Below the pieces are notes generated by a model, which worked only from the letters and a program-made list of their open reading frames with translations, was not told where the DNA came from and made no database searches. Shown one piece after another: positions 33,682-45,494 of a stretch of DNA of 64,000 nucleotides. The stretch lies in assembly GCA_026225945.1 (NCBI GenBank), contig JAMJFZ010002476.1, positions 372,001-436,000 on the forward strand. Reading direction: 5' to 3'. A program made the position numbers and the translations under genes. The stretch is from Cricetomys ansorgei. Lineage: Eukaryota > Chordata > Mammalia > Rodentia > Nesomyidae. Position 1 is the stretch's first letter; the number at the start of each line of letters is the position of its first letter.

Positions 33682-33822
33682 GAGAGAGGGATTCTCTGTT
33701 GTAGCCCTGGCTGTCCCAGAACTCACGCTGTAGACCAGGCTGGCCTCGAACTCACAGAGATCCGCCTGCCTCTGCCTTCTGAGTGCTGGGATTAAAGGCA
33801 CGCGCCATGATCACCTGGCTGG
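33682..33822 (-). mobile_element. B1 SINE
   Basis: 'cgagagagggattctctgttg' to 'aggcacgcgccatgatcacc'. Confidence 0.93.
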
Positions 33823-33954
33823 GTTTTTCTTTTTCCAAAGTGTTTTTCGTTTGTTTGTTTGTTTGGTTGGTTGGTTGGTTGGTTGATTTTTTTTTTTTCT
33901 TTTTTGGTGGGGGGCGGGTTGTTCTTGTTTGAGGTTTTTTTTTTTTTTTTTATC

Positions 33955-34115
33955 TGGTGGCTGGGTGTGAGTGAGATGCCCACAGAGGTCCGAGGTGTTG
34001 GATTCACCTGGAGCTGGAGTTACAGGTGGCTGTGAGCTGCCCCATGGAGAACAGACCTTGGGCCCTCTGGAAGCTCGTGATACACTCTCAACTTCTCAGC
34101 CATCTTTCCAGCTTC
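33955..34115 (-). mobile_element. B3 SINE
   Basis: 'ggagctggagttacaggtgg', 'gccctctggaagctcgtg', 'cagccatctttccagc'. T-rich low-complexity sequence (33845-33950) precedes it. Confidence 0.8.
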
Positions 34116-34214
34116 TCAGCTTATTTTCTTAATGAAGCAAGTGAATAGGAAACCCACGGAACGTTAGACATTGTTTCCAGCCCTTTTATCTGACAGGTTT
34201 GCTGTCTGGGACCA

Positions 34215-34300
34215 CTTCAAGTATTGGGGATTGAACCCCTAGGCCCCTCTCATGCTAGGAAAACCCTTTACCATTGAGCTCATTACCATTACCCGCCCCC
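34215..34300 (-). mobile_element. ID SINE, diverged
   Basis: 'ggggattgaacccctaggcc', 'catgctaggaaaacccttta', 'ccattgagct' is antisense tRNA-Ala-like ID. Confidence 0.75.
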
Positions 34301-34747
34301 GTATCCTGTCGAGAGATGTTTATTTCTCCTTCATAATTGGTTGTGGGTTTTTTTTTTTTTTTTTTTTTGTTTTTTCCTTGCACTAACTGTTTGGCTTTTT
34401 ATTTCTGAGGGACAACTGATGTTTTTGGAAAGATTTTCCAAAAGCTTTTCCAGTGGGACTTAGGCTGATCGTAACCATTTAATTGTATGGTCTTTTACTA
34501 ACTATATTGTTCTTTGCTGCTTCTTGGGTGTTTGGTTTTTTTTGTGTTTTTGTTTTGTTTTACTATTATTATCGTTACTGCTTCAGTCTTATTGCTTGTT
34601 ACGAATGTGTTTAAGTTGACTATTCCAGCCTCCTTTTTTTAAAATTTTTGCAGGTTTTCTGTGTCTAAGAATTTAACCATTTTTTCCTACATTTTTTTCA
34701 GTTTTTTTTTTTTTGGTAGATTTCCAAGGTATTTCTTTCTCTTCTTT

Positions 34748-34938
34748 TTGTTGAGGATTTATTTATTTTATTTATATGAGCGCTCTATCTGCATGTACAC
34801 CTGCATGGCAGAAGAGGGCATCAGATCCCATTATAGCTGGTCGTATGGTGGTAAACTGCCATGCGGGTGCTGGGAATTGAACTGAGGACTTCTGAAAGAG
34901 AAGTCAGTGCTCTTAACCACTGAGCCATCTTCTGAGCC
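34748..34938 (-). mobile_element. B2 SINE
   Basis: 'gcagaagagggcatcagatcc', 'gtgctgggaattgaactgag', 'cactgagccatcttctgagc'. Confidence 0.92.
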
Positions 34939-34939
34939 C

Positions 34940-35785
34940 CCTCAAGGTAATTCTTAATGGCTTATATTTCACTGGAATTTGTTACAACTTCCCCTACCTC
35001 ATCCCTCCTTTTATTAATTTGCATGCTTTGTGTCTCTTAGTCTGGCTAGGGTTTGCTAATCTTTATTGTTGCTGTTGTTACTTTATTGTACAAAGAAGCA
35101 GCCTTGTGATTGACAGGTAGATTGTCCTCTCTGTCCTCGTTCCTTTTTTTCCCTTTCCTGATCTTTATTATTTCTTGCTGTCTTCTGCTTTTGGAATTGG
35201 CTTGTTCCCGTTTTCCTAAAACCCTGTGTTTGCATCATTAGGTTATTTATTTAAAATCTCAGTTTATTATCTGTATGCGTGTGTGTGAGATGTGACGAGT
35301 GTGCGCGTGTCTCAGCGTGTGCGTGGAGGAAAGAGGACAACTTTGTGGCGTCTGTTCTCTCCTAACTTGTCATAGAGCTTCGTCGTCAGGCTTGCAGAGC
35401 CGTGTCCCGTGCAAGCAGCCACCGCGTCGGTAACGTCATGATTGCAGTCGCTGTATCTCCCATGAAGATAGCATCTCCGAGCCAGCTCCCCCTCTTCAGA
35501 TAGCAGATCCTTTCTGCTCTCTCTTTTCTCTTTACAGCATTGCACATCTTGTTTGGGGCTGGTAACTCGCCCAACAGGACATTATTTCACTTGCCTTTGT
35601 ATTATGTAATAGTAGAGAGGGAGGGGAAGAAAAACAACCCTTAGTTGCATTGGTTTTCTGCACATAAAAAATAACACAGGGTGATTTCCTTGGCGCGTCA
35701 TATACGTCAGTCAGGTTCCTAGCCATCTGTCTGTACGTTCATGGAATTTCTTTTTCCTGAAAAATAAGTTTCAGTCAACTAAAAA
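34940..35785. other. intron 1 of gene A, mixed sequence
   Basis: Contains a diverged antisense B3-like stretch at about 35250-35420 with raised CpG (tgacgagtgtgcgcgtgtctc, accgcgtcggtaacgtc). I see no exon. Confidence 0.4.
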
Positions 35786-35789
35786 ATTC

Positions 35790-35972
35790 TGCATTTATTT
35801 ATTTCTGTGTTTGTATGATTGGAGACAGGGGAGATGTTGGCATGGCACAGCTGTGGGGTCGGAGGATAGCGAGTAGGTGTGTTGTCTCCTACCATGCGGG
35901 TCCCGGGGATCCAACTCTGCTTATCCAGCTGATGGCAGGCACCTGAAGTGGCTGAGCCATCTCGCCGGCCCC
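35790..35972 (-). mobile_element. B3 SINE
   Basis: 'tgtttgtatgattggagacag', 'ggtcccggggatccaactc', 'gctgagccatctcgccggc'. Confidence 0.8.
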
Positions 35973-36039
35973 ATCATTCTTTTTTTTATATGTTAATACA
36001 GAGTACGTCATCTGGATTGCTAAGAAGGGTTCTTCTATT

Positions 36040-36190
36040 TGGGCATGGGGGCCAATCCCAGCATTTAGGAGGGAGGCAGAGCAAACCAATCTCTGATCTC
36101 GAGGCCAGCATGATGGATGCAGCTAATGTAGGGTAGCAAGTTCCAGGTCAGCCAGGACTACGTAACCAGGCCCTGTCTCAAAACGAATAA
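36040..36190 (+). mobile_element. B1 SINE with internal change
   Basis: 'ccaatcccagcatttaggag', then a 20-30 base foreign stretch (gatggatgcagctaatgtag), then 'caagttccaggtcagccagg' and 'ggccctgtctc'. Confidence 0.75.
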
Positions 36191-36194
36191 ACAA

Positions 36195-37150
36195 ACAAGA
36201 AAAGCAGACTGTATTCTCTTTTCTGTTGAGTAGCATAAATCCATTTTATCTATGTTATAGGGTTTTTTTTTTTTGTTAACTTTAATTTAGATTAGAACTC
36301 CTTAAAACTGAGTGGGGAGTATTAAGTTATTGGGTCAAGACGTATCAGACATTTCATGTCTATTCCTAATAGACATAAAATAATGCAAAAAGACAGAAAA
36401 TAATAAAGTCTTATTTAGTATTAAATCAGGGTTGCTCTATGAGAAACCGCTTGTTCTGAATTAATAATAATATTAATAAATAACAATAATCTTTTATCAG
36501 AACCTAGGGACAGTCTCCCTGATGATGTCGCTCGTGGTGAGCGTGACATGACAGGATGTGCACGGGACCTCCAAGTAACAGATTTTGTCAGTAGGTGTTT
36601 CCTGTTGAGACCTGTGATAAGAGACTTTCAGTCCAAATCTTCTTCTGGATTTTGATATTATAAAGACCGGATTTTGTTACTTAAGAGGTTCGCTGAGAGC
36701 GATAGGGGTCACATCACGAAACACCATTCTGTATTCTCATAAACCGCCGAGTGACAGTGAGCCCCTCTTCCCGGTTAAGCTGGCAACACCCATTCTACGT
36801 GACATCTGCAGGCTTTAGAAGCGGATGGAGTTTGCCAACCGACGTTGAAAACGACTGTGCATGCTCAGCGGAGCTGATGGTCACTCCGGGTTTGAGGGTG
36901 TAGAAACGTGTAAGGTGCAGAGAGTCATTGAAACCAGCATCACAATAAGGCGCCCTGGTCTTTTTCTTTTATTACGTAGGGGCACGCTGCCCTTCGAATT
37001 GTGTGGTGGGGTGAGAGGCTAATTAATACATTTGTGCTGACCGTGCTATAAAGTGAATCTATAAAGAAAGCACGCAGAGAACTTACCAAGTGACCGATGC
37101 ATCTCCAGTGGGGTTTTTTTCATCCTTCATCCTTTTTCATCCATCCTGCA
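36195..37150. other. end of intron 1 of gene A
   Basis: No repeat family is recognised except short T and A runs. The sequence leads into the KRAB-A exon through a pyrimidine-poor acceptor, ataatttcag. Confidence 0.4.
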
Positions 37151-37172
37151 TTTTAATAATAGCTGTGGATAA

Positions 37173-37325
<153 letters not shown>

Positions 37326-37512
37326 TAATTTCTTCATTCAATTTGAGAAAAACTACTTAGTCACCCGTGTAATTATATGACTTGGAATATTGACTGGGAA
37401 CACGGTGATAACTATAACATTCCTGGTCACCTTATACAAGAGAAGAAACCAGAAAGCAGTGATTTGTGTACAATATTGAACAACATAATGGTCTCGTGCT
37501 GTTGATTTTCAG

Positions 37513-37570
37513 GGAAAACAGAGGAAGAAAACATTGACGTGGACTACCAAAGACTCCAGAGGAATCTGAG
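37513..37570 (+). CDS. KRAB zinc-finger gene A, small KRAB exon
   Basis: 58-bp exon between gattttcag (AG 37511-37512) and gtaatc (37571). It encodes GKTEEENIDVDYQRLQRNL plus part of an Arg codon. The paralogue has an exon of identical length and phase (GKTEEENIEEDYQTIRRHL), which confirms the boundaries. This type of short acidic exon replaces a full KRAB-B box in many rodent and primate genes of this clade. Confidence 0.9.
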
Positions 37571-37574
37571 GTAA

Positions 37575-38250
37575 TCGACACTTACAGAGAATGGAATTTG
37601 CATCAGCTATTTGAGAGGGGCAGCAGATCTGAAAAATAAGGAAGCGATCCAAACAGATCAGAATGTCAACTGACCGCATCTCACATTTTCTGTAAAATTT
37701 CACCAAGCTCAAGAATTCGTAAACGGATGATCCTAGCCCTGTCGCACTCACGTGGATTCCTCGGCCTACGCCCGTTACCGCTCGAGCAAGCAGTAGCAAA
37801 AAGCAGTGCAGCCTTTAGCTGAGACATTTTCCAGGGGTTCACCATACACAACTGCCCTTCGTGAACAAAAGCGTTTAATGTATTTTTAGCAAGTTGCCTT
37901 TGGGTCTTAGAAATACAGGGTTCGTGTGTGAAGAGGAGGCTGGGGTTTAAATTGAGACCCACCTTCAATCAGTTGTCTGAAGTATATTCAGCTGTTCAGC
38001 ATTCAGTGATGTCTACGCCATATTGTCGTGCATAAGCAGTATCCAGCCTTGTTAACTGCGTCTTAGACGATGCTTATCTGCTTATCGCAACAGCGCTACA
38101 GAACCTTCTGTGATTTATGCTGTGATCTATGCTGTCCTCAGCATCTCTTGATGAGTGTTCAGTCCTTTCATGTTCATAAATGCTAATAGATATTAAACTC
38201 AGTACATTTTTCCCCCTCAGGGACAGTGTCTTCTTTTCTTTCTTTCTTTA
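37575..38250. other. intron 3 of gene A
   Basis: No repeat family is recognised before the SINE at 38255. A short (TATA)n lies at 38250-38260. Confidence 0.4.
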
Positions 38251-38254
38251 TATA

Positions 38255-38437
38255 TATATATTTACTTTTATGCACATTGGTGTTTTCCTGACCTGTATGT
38301 TCTGTGTGAGGGTGCTGGATCCTTTGGAACAGGAGTTACAGACAGTTGTGAGCTTCCATGTGGGTGCTGGGAATCGAACCTAGGTCCTCATGATGATCAG
38401 CCAGTGCTCTTAACCGCTGAACCATCTCTCCAGCCCC
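38255..38437 (-). mobile_element. B2/B3 SINE in intron 3 of gene A
   Basis: 'ggaacaggagttacagacag', 'gtgctgggaatcgaacc', 'gctgaaccatctctccagcc'. An old antisense B1-like remnant follows at 38440-38515. Confidence 0.9.
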
Positions 38438-38604
38438 GGAACGAGGTCTTTCTGTGTGGCCTAGTTCACCCTCAGCTTGCTCATCCCCCCTACCACTGCC
38501 TCCTGAACTCTCCCCAACAACAGGTGTAGGGCCACAAAATCCATCACCTCATATTTATCTGGTTTTAAAACAGGAATAACGGTTCTCTCCCCTCCCCCCC
38601 CCAG

Positions 38605-39853
38605 AATTCAGGTGGTTGAGCGATTCTGTGACTACGAACATGGTGGCCACTGTGGAAAGACCCACCGGGAGATGTTGGAGCGTGTTATCAGTGAGGACAA
38701 GCATCCTGCCATCGCAGTATATGAAAGCAGTATGTGTGTAAAAGGCATCAGTGATCGCTCATCCTCAGACGTGCTCCTTAGAGCCCAAACGGAAGAGAAG
38801 CCGTATGGGTGTCAGGAATATGTGGAGAAGACTATTAAACGTGAAAAATGCTGGAAAGATTCCACTTACCCTGAGTCCTTTCCGACGCTGGAGAGTGCTC
38901 CTGCTAGTGAAAGTATCTGTGAAAGTAAACCATCTGTTGGATCTTGTGGGGATCTCACTTCTCGTCAAGATTATGAGAAAATTCACACTGGAGATGAGCT
39001 ACGTGAGTGTAAGCAGTTGGAGAAAACCGTGAAGAGAGAGGGTCACGATCAGATACGTGAAGGGAACCACACGGGAGAAAACCCGCTTGTATGTAAGCAG
39101 TGTGGAGAAGCCTTCGTTAGTTCCGTCCACCTGACCAAACATCAAAGAATTCACTCAAGGGAGAAGACATACGCCTGCAGACATTGCGGTGAAACTTTCA
39201 TGTATTCCATGGCCCGTCATAATCATGAGAAAACTCACAAAAGAGAGCGCGCCTACATCTGTAAACACTGCGGGAAAGCGTGCATTCACCCGTACCAACT
39301 TCTCCAGCACGAAAGACGGCACACCCGGGAGAAACGGTACACCTGTAATCAGTGTGGCAAAGCGTTTAGGCGGTCCTCGAACCTCCACAAGCACGAAAGA
39401 ATTCACAGTGAAGAGAAGCTTTATGCTTGTAAGCAGTGCGGGAAAGCCTTCATCAGTTCGAGCAACTGTTACAATCACGAGCGGATCCACACTGGAGAGA
39501 AAACCTATGTCTGCAAGCAGTGCGGGAAAGCCTTCACGCTGTCTTCCTACCTTCGGAAACATGAAAGGATTCACAGTGGAGAAAAACCTTACACGTGTAA
39601 ATATTGTGGGAAATCCTTCACCCACTCCAGTGCTTACTACAGGCACGAAAAGATCCACACTAGAGAGAAACCGTTCGTGTGCGTGGAGTGTGGGCAAGCG
39701 TTCACCTTTTCCAAATCCCTTCAGATACACGAAAGAACTCACACCACCAGAGAGAAATTCTACAAGTGTAACTCGTGCGGGAAAGAGTTCGTGTGTTTTT
39801 CATCCCTGCGCAGGCACGGAAGATCTCACAGTGAAAAGAAACCCAGCGGGTAG
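38605..39853 (+). CDS. KRAB zinc-finger gene A, terminal exon with 9 C2H2 fingers
   Basis: Acceptor cccccccccag (AG 38603-38604) joins in phase to the small exon (RIQVVERFCDYEHGG). The whole protein is 478 residues from the splice-adjacent ATG and ends HSEKKPSG. The first 480 bases encode a spacer with degenerate finger remnants (for example ECKQLEKT, HTGDE linkers). Nine complete CxxC...HxxxH fingers of 28 residues with HTGEK-like linkers span about 39085-39840. Finger 3 has Cys for the core Phe (GKACIHP). Finger 5 has Cys at the helix Leu position. The linker after finger 8 has one extra residue (TTREK). The spacer resembles the human ZNF44/ZNF443/ZNF799 clade of 19p13 as I remember it. A nuclear DNA-binding repressor is expected; the target is unknown. 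Confidence 0.93.
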
Positions 39854-39899
39854 AACTGACACTGAAAAATCACGTGTAACTGTGATCCACTTCTTTCTG

Positions 39900-39957
39900 A
39901 AAATATTTATTTATCACTATTTATTTATTTATTTATTTATTTATTTTATTTATTTAT
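39900..39957. repeat. (TTTA)n microsatellite
   Basis: About 12 tttatt/atttattt units just 3' of gene A's stop; part of its likely 3' UTR. Confidence 0.9.
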
Positions 39958-39971
39958 CGCGCGCGCGCGCG
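39958..39971. repeat. (CG)7 run
   Basis: Seven consecutive CG dinucleotides directly after the AT-rich array, within 120 bases of gene A's stop codon. Alternating CG is the classic Z-DNA-forming sequence and is usually lost by CpG decay. Confidence 0.9.
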
Positions 39972-40125
39972 GTGAGGGGCAGGCATAGGCCTGCGTGCGT
40001 GCGGAGATCAGCAGACAGCTTGACGGAATCAGTTCTCTCTTTCCGTCGTGTGAGTCCCCAGGGTTGTTGCTCAGGTCCCGAAGCTTAGCAACAAGTCCCT
40101 TTCCCTTCTGAGCCGTCTCACCAAC
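39972..40125 (-). mobile_element. B3 SINE
   Basis: 'gacggaatcagttctctctt', 'gctcaggtcccgaagcttag', 'tgagccgtctcacc'; unusually CpG-rich for its age. Confidence 0.8.
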
Positions 40126-40224
40126 CTTTACCTTGCTTTTGCTACGAGTGGCATTTCCTGCATAGGTCTTATACTTTTTACTTTTTTTTGCGTATGCTTT
40201 TTCTAAAAACGAGTGGAGAGATGG

Positions 40225-40430
40225 GGCTTAAGAGACGGCTCAGCGGTTAAGAGTACTCACTGCGCTCACAGAGGCCCTGGGTTCAAGTCACAGCACCCAC
40301 GTGGTGGCTCCCAGCTGTCTGTAACTCCAGCTCCAAGTGATCCGATGCCCTCTTCTGGCCTCTGAACATTGCACACACGGTGTGCATACATACATACGTA
40401 CAGGCAAAATACACACCTAAGATGAAAAGA
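40225..40430 (+). mobile_element. B2 SINE
   Basis: 'taagagacggctcagcggtt', 'acccacgtggtggctccc', 'gatgccctcttctggcctc'. Confidence 0.92.
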
Positions 40431-40674
40431 ACGGAGATATAGTGGAAAGAACGTAAAACCTGCACAGTGGGATTTTCTCCATATATGCGTGTGTACGTAG
40501 GATGAAAGCCTGCTGCTGCATCAAGCGTCACGGTGTGTATGCCTTTCACGCCAACATGGGAGGGATAGAAACTACAAAATTGCAACACTGAATGTAGGGG
40601 GGGGGGTCGAATACAATCTGTAGGACCAGTTCCAACCAAAATCAGTGGTCGTTGTTAAACATACGAGAGATCCG

Positions 40675-40798
40675 GTTGTGGTGGTAGACACCTTTAATCC
40701 CTGCACTTGGGAGGCAGAGGCAGGCAGAACTGTCTTGAGTTCCAGGCCAGGCAGGGATACTCAGACCCTGTCTCAAAAAAAAAAAAAAAAAAAAAAAG
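40675..40798 (+). mobile_element. B1 SINE, internally deleted
   Basis: 'ttgtggtggtagacaccttt', 'ttgggaggcagaggcagg', then 'cagaccctgtctc' and a 23-base A tail; the middle is shortened. Confidence 0.88.
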
Positions 40799-40899
40799 TG
40801 GGGAGGGGAGGGATGGAGGGATAACTAGTTTAACATAGCTAGTTCAAGGACAGCCGGAGCTACACAAGACTCCAAACTCAAAAAAACAAAACCAAAAAA

Positions 40900-42060
40900 A
40901 CGTGGAATGTTGTCGCAAGGTAAAAGCTGTAAATTTCCTTACATCATCGAGTCTTGTTAAAAATAAGAAACGTGAATAACTCAAGCAAATTAATTTCTGT
41001 AAATATACCTGAAAATAACCTGAAAGAATTAAGTGAAAGCTAACGCATGTTTACAGCATTTGCCCCTTCTTACTCACGACCTCTTGACTTCACATTGCTT
41101 CTGTTTCACGGAGAGCGCAATTTAGCGATTGGCTTCCATACGACTGCGCGTGCCTGTCATCCCTGCTGCTTAAGAAGCTGAGGAGGGAGAGGGAGCTTTG
41201 AAGACCACGAAGACAAACTACCTTAGGGAGCGAAAACATAAACTGTTCTAATTGTGGTGATGGAACTTTGCCGAATCAGTTGCGTTTTCAGTGTTGTTTT
41301 TAAATCGTGAGGTGACGCCTTTTTTCCGTCCCCATTGCTATGGAGCTGTGTTGGTTCCATTGAACTGAAATGCACTTATAATCCAGTAGGCTATCCTCGT
41401 AGATCCTCTCTTAAATGGCAGTTATTTACTGTGCACGTACGTGTTTGGGCATGCCGTTCCCAAGTGTACATTTGGATGTCAGAAGAACTTTTCTTATTAC
41501 CACTCTCGTCCTGAAGGTGGGACGCAGGTTGTCAGGCTTACAGGCATGCGCCTTTCCCTGTTGAAGCATCTCACCAGTCCTTTAAGTAATTTTTGAGTAG
41601 TTGTATCTGATGTGAAATTAAAAAAATGTGTCAGTGTTAATTAGTATTTTCTGGCTGTCCGTGCATAGTAGGTTCTTTCAAAAAAAAAAAATATATATAT
41701 ATACTGTTCTCATTCCTTGGCAGTCTTCTTATATTTGAGGGCCGTTCCAATTTTCTCAAGCTTAGATTCTATAGTTTATATTTTGTGAGGTATATTTTCT
41801 CCAAATAGGAATTTTTTTTTGTTGGTATTCATGAGTGTGGTGCGTGTGTGTGTGCGTGTGTGTGATGTGTTTGTGTTTAGTACAGATATACAAGGGTAGA
41901 CATCTGAAGACAACCTTCAAGAGGTGGTAGTTTGACAGGCAGGAGTGTCAAGTGCTTTTTCCGTCTGAGCCCTGCCACCATCCCCAAATAAGACATGTTT
42001 TTTTTAAAGTGTTATAATTAATTGTAAGGAGTATTTTCTAGTATTAAGGAATGTTGCACA
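40900..42060. other. intergenic DNA between the convergent zinc-finger genes
   Basis: A diverged antisense B3-like stretch lies at about 41400-41580 and a (TG)n-like run at about 41838-41870. No exon is seen. Confidence 0.4.
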
Positions 42061-42061
42061 C

Positions 42062-42250
42062 AGAGATGGCGCAAATGATAAGAGCATGTATTGACGTTGC
42101 ATAGGATCCGAGCTTAGTTTCTAGAACCCATGTCCAGCAGCTGACAGTCACCTCTAACTCCAGTTCTGGGAGAATCAGCATACCTGATTTCCAAAGACAC
42201 CTGGACTCACATGCACAGACCCACAGTCACATACACATGCGTAAATTAAT
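42062..42250 (+). mobile_element. B2 SINE
   Basis: 'agagatggcgcaaatgataa', 'ctaactccagttctgggaga', 'cacctggactcacatgcac'. Confidence 0.85.
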
Positions 42251-42254
42251 TACA

Positions 42255-42880
42255 ATTCAATGTAGTTTTGTTTTATGGATTGTCAAGCAGTACTGAGGGG
42301 TTGAATGTAATTCTCTCCTTCTATACCCGGAAGCCTGTAGCAAGAGAAAGTAATTCATGTGTACAAGTGAATCTTATTTTCAAGATGCCAACTGCAGGAT
42401 GTGGTGGCACACTCCTTTAATCCCAGATGTGGTAGTACACTCCTTTAATCCCAGGCCTCTGCAGAAGTCAGTCTTAATTGTGTGGACTTGCTTTTCTCTT
42501 AAACTCAGTATTGCATAAAATATTTTGGACTCTTGTTTCCCATCAGTAGCAATATCATTTAGCTTCACAAGATTTACAAGATAACATACAAGTAAATTAT
42601 GGTAAAGGAAAAAATGTAATGAGATGTATGTTTAGTACTTCCAAACTGGTGAACATTAACTCCTAGCCTACATTGTTAACAATACTTCGGTTGCTTGGTG
42701 TAAAGTTGGTTTAAAATGTGGAATTATGCTGATATCTAAATAAACTACTCATTGTGTGTAATCTGTATAGTACCAGTTTTGTACATGTGAGCACATGATC
42801 ATTACACAACAGAAAGTACAGTTCAGCATACTGTTACCCAAGAAGAAATCCAGCCTTAAAACATCCAGCTTCCCTTGTCT
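42255..42880. other. intergenic DNA
   Basis: Partial B1 heads ('gtggcacactcctttaatcc') occur twice in tandem at about 42400-42450. AATAAA at 42739-42744 is a possible far polyadenylation signal of gene A. No exon is seen. Confidence 0.45.
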
Positions 42881-42884
42881 TTTT

Positions 42885-43420
42885 TCCTGTTTATCCCCTT
42901 TTATTAAAAATAGATTCTTTTCTCATGCAATGTAGCCTGTTTACAGTTTCCCCTCCCTCTACTCGAAGCTCCCCCACTTTCCCTCCCCTCTGGATCTACT
43001 CCCCTTCTGTCTCTCATTAGAAAAGAACAGGCTTCTAAGAGATGACAAGTAGACACAACAAAATAAAACAAACAAAAACCATCACATCAAGGCTGAACAA
43101 GGTAACCCAACAGAAGGAAAAGAGCCCCAAGAGCAGGCACAAGAATCAGAGGCCCACTTGTTCACACACTCAAGAGTCTCATTTAAAAAAAAAAAAAAAT
43201 ACTACGCTGAAAGCTGTAATACACAAAGGACCTGGTGCAGACCCATGTCTGCCTTGTGCCTGCTGCTTCAGTCGCTGTGAGTTCATATGAGTTTAGCTCA
43301 CTTGATTTAAAGGGCCTTGTTCTCCTGGTGACCTCCATCCCCTCTGGCTCCTAAACTCTTCCTCCTCTTCCTTGGGTTTCCTTGAGATCTGTGGGGAGGG
43401 TTGTAATGGTGACATCCAAT
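42885..43420 (-). mobile_element. L1 (Lx-type) 3' UTR
   Basis: 'ttttattaaaaatagattc', 'ttctcatgcaatgtagcc', 'gtctctcattagaaaagaac', 'agaaggaaaagagccccaag' and 'cacaaaggacctggtgcag' follow the antisense Lx 3' UTR order. Confidence 0.8.
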
Positions 43421-43529
43421 TTAGAGCTGTGTGTCTGTGTATACTGTCTGGGCTATGGGTTTCTGGGTTTTTTTGTTTTGTTTTCATTTGGTTGGTTGGT
43501 TTCAAAAACAAAAACAAACAAACAAAAAA

Positions 43530-43668
43530 AAAAAAACCCCAAGTGTTCTCTAGTCCTAGCCGGCCTGGAACTCTCTATCTAGACCAGGTTGGCCTTGAGC
43601 TCACAGATCTGCCTGCTCCTGTTTCCCTAGTGCTGGGACTAAAGGTGTGTGCCACCACACTCCAGCCT
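43530..43668 (-). mobile_element. B1 SINE
   Basis: 'ctatctagaccaggttggcc' to 'ggtgtgtgccaccacactcc'; a run of (AAAC)n and poly-A at 43508-43540 replaces its usual 5'-side T tract. Confidence 0.85.
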
Positions 43669-43679
43669 TACTTTTGTTC

Positions 43680-44860
43680 TTAACAATCATCCAAACATAG
43701 TCATGCCAAGATAGACCCTGGCAAGTCATCTTTCTTAGATCGGTAGAGATACATGGATCTATTGACAGCTTACAATCTTGATCTCTTTAATGGCTACTAA
43801 TGCAAAATGATAGTTTAAGTTTTCCTAATAGAAGCAGAGTGATGGCCAGATACAGCACCTCTTGCATTCGATGCTAGTTTTCAACCGTCCTTCACATGTC
43901 AGCATGGTAGACAAGGAACATTCCAGATTACGCATGCAAAATGGAGACATTCTCTGCTCTGTGTGTATAGTTATGAGAAAATTAATGGTTGCCATTCTAG
44001 TGTTTATGATTCTACACTGAGAATACAGAGAATACAAGGAAAAATGAGGTGGTGAGCATGCAAGTATGAGATGCAAATGAAGGATCAGTATTCAAACGCA
44101 TCCTGAGCCTCGGCTCTGATCTCCATGACTGCCAGAAAAAGAACAAAAAGCAGAAATCAAGCTAGAAGTTGTTAGTGAAGAAAAATTTGTAGATACGATT
44201 TCTTTGGAAGCAAATTTTACTTCATTCGTCTTTGTTCAGGTAACCCTTTTTCATTTGGTGACACAAACTTAACTACAAAAAGGTAGTTTCCGATGGTAGT
44301 AAAATTGCCTCACCGTTTGTTTTCTGGAGGTCCCCTTCTGTAGTCCTTTATATGATAGACTAGACAAAGAGAATTACAAAAATTAATATATTCAAATGGT
44401 TTGAGAACCACAGTTTTAATTCTCCAGGGTTGGTGTAAGGAGGGAGGGTGGTCATACATCCATTGGCTGTTGTAGAAGTTTATTTTTAGTTGTGTTTAAA
44501 ATAATTGTTTTGTGCACTGTTGGGTGAGGGGCTGCATAGGTCTTGGCATTTTGTATTGTTTGCAGGTGTTGGGTTTATGTGGGGGGAGATGTTGATTGCT
44601 AATGATCTACATGTGCTATCAGTAGAATATTTGAGTTCTGGATCAATAAAAACCCCTGAGCTCAGATGCTCTGGATCCCACTGTCCAGTATAGTGCTGTC
44701 TAGGATGGTAGTTCCCTCTGCTGAGGTCTGAAAGGGTTTGCACCAATACAATAAATATCTCTCTCCCAGTTTTTCATTTTACCTTTGGTTTTCAACATTA
44801 GAGTCAACCAACTTTCTCTTTTCCTGGTACTTTCTTTGTCTCAGTTTTTCTTTTTTAAGA
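43680..44860. other. intergenic DNA, no gene seen
   Basis: Unique-looking sequence. 44630-44760 contains 'caataaaaacccctgagctc' and 'acaataaatatctc', suggestive of an old LTR polyadenylation region, but I cannot assign it. Confidence 0.4.
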
Positions 44861-44866
<6 letters not shown>

Positions 44867-44910
<44 letters not shown>

Positions 44911-44920
44911 TGTGTGTGTG
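44867..44920. repeat. (TG)n microsatellite
   Basis: About 27 TG units with one A interruption. Confidence 0.95.
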
Positions 44921-45066
44921 AGGGTTTGTGTGTGAATGCCCGCAGAATCTAAAAGAGAATATTGGATCTGCTGGAGTTGAAGTTATAGGCTAACTGTAAG
45001 CCATGCGGCCTGGGTACTGGGAGTTGAGCTCAGCATCCTTACTGCTCTGAGCCATACTCCAGTCCC
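44921..45066 (-). mobile_element. B3 SINE
   Basis: 'tgctggagttgaagttatagg', 'ctgggagttgagctcagcat', 'gagccatactccagtcc'. Confidence 0.8.
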
Positions 45067-45296
45067 ATGACTCAGCTATCACATGGAACACGCATGTGTG
45101 CATGCATGTAGAAACCAAAGGACAATTTGGCTGTCGTTACTTGGGTGCTGTTCATATTTTGCTATTGTGATAGGGTCTCTTATTGGCCCAGAGCTCATGA
45201 AAACAAGCTAGGATGGCCAACCAGAGTCCTAGAGATCTGTCTCCTCCTCCCCCTTCTTTGGAATTATAGTATTGTGTCACTATGACTGGCTTTCTC

Positions 45297-45351
45297 TCCC
45301 TCCCTCCCTTCTTTCCTTCCTTCCTTCCTTCCTTCCTTCCTTCTTTCTTTT
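45297..45351. repeat. (CCTT)n microsatellite
   Basis: ccct/ccttcc tetramers leading into the T side of a B1. Confidence 0.9.
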
Positions 45352-45353
45352 CC

Positions 45354-45492
45354 TAGACAGGGTTTCTCTGTTGTAACTCTGGCTGTCCTGGAACTCATTC
45401 TGTAGACCAGGCTGATCTCAAACTCTCAAAGATCTGCCTGCTTCTGCCTCCCAAGTGCTGGGATTAAAGGTGTGCGCCGCCACCACCCAGCT
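45354..45492 (-). mobile_element. B1 SINE
   Basis: 'agacagggtttctctgttg' to 'ggtgtgcgccgccaccacc', well preserved, 'ttgtaactctggctgtc' variant. Confidence 0.94.
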
Positions 45493-45494
45493 TT

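Noticed and set aside
39155..40088. Open frames of 195 and 299 codons overlapping the fingers of gene A
   Set aside because: Other-frame readings of the 84-base finger repeat; the repeated words (for example 'TxERNxxxVxSxGK') come from the HTGEK linkers. The same happens at 50942-51562 and 51611-52150 in gene B.
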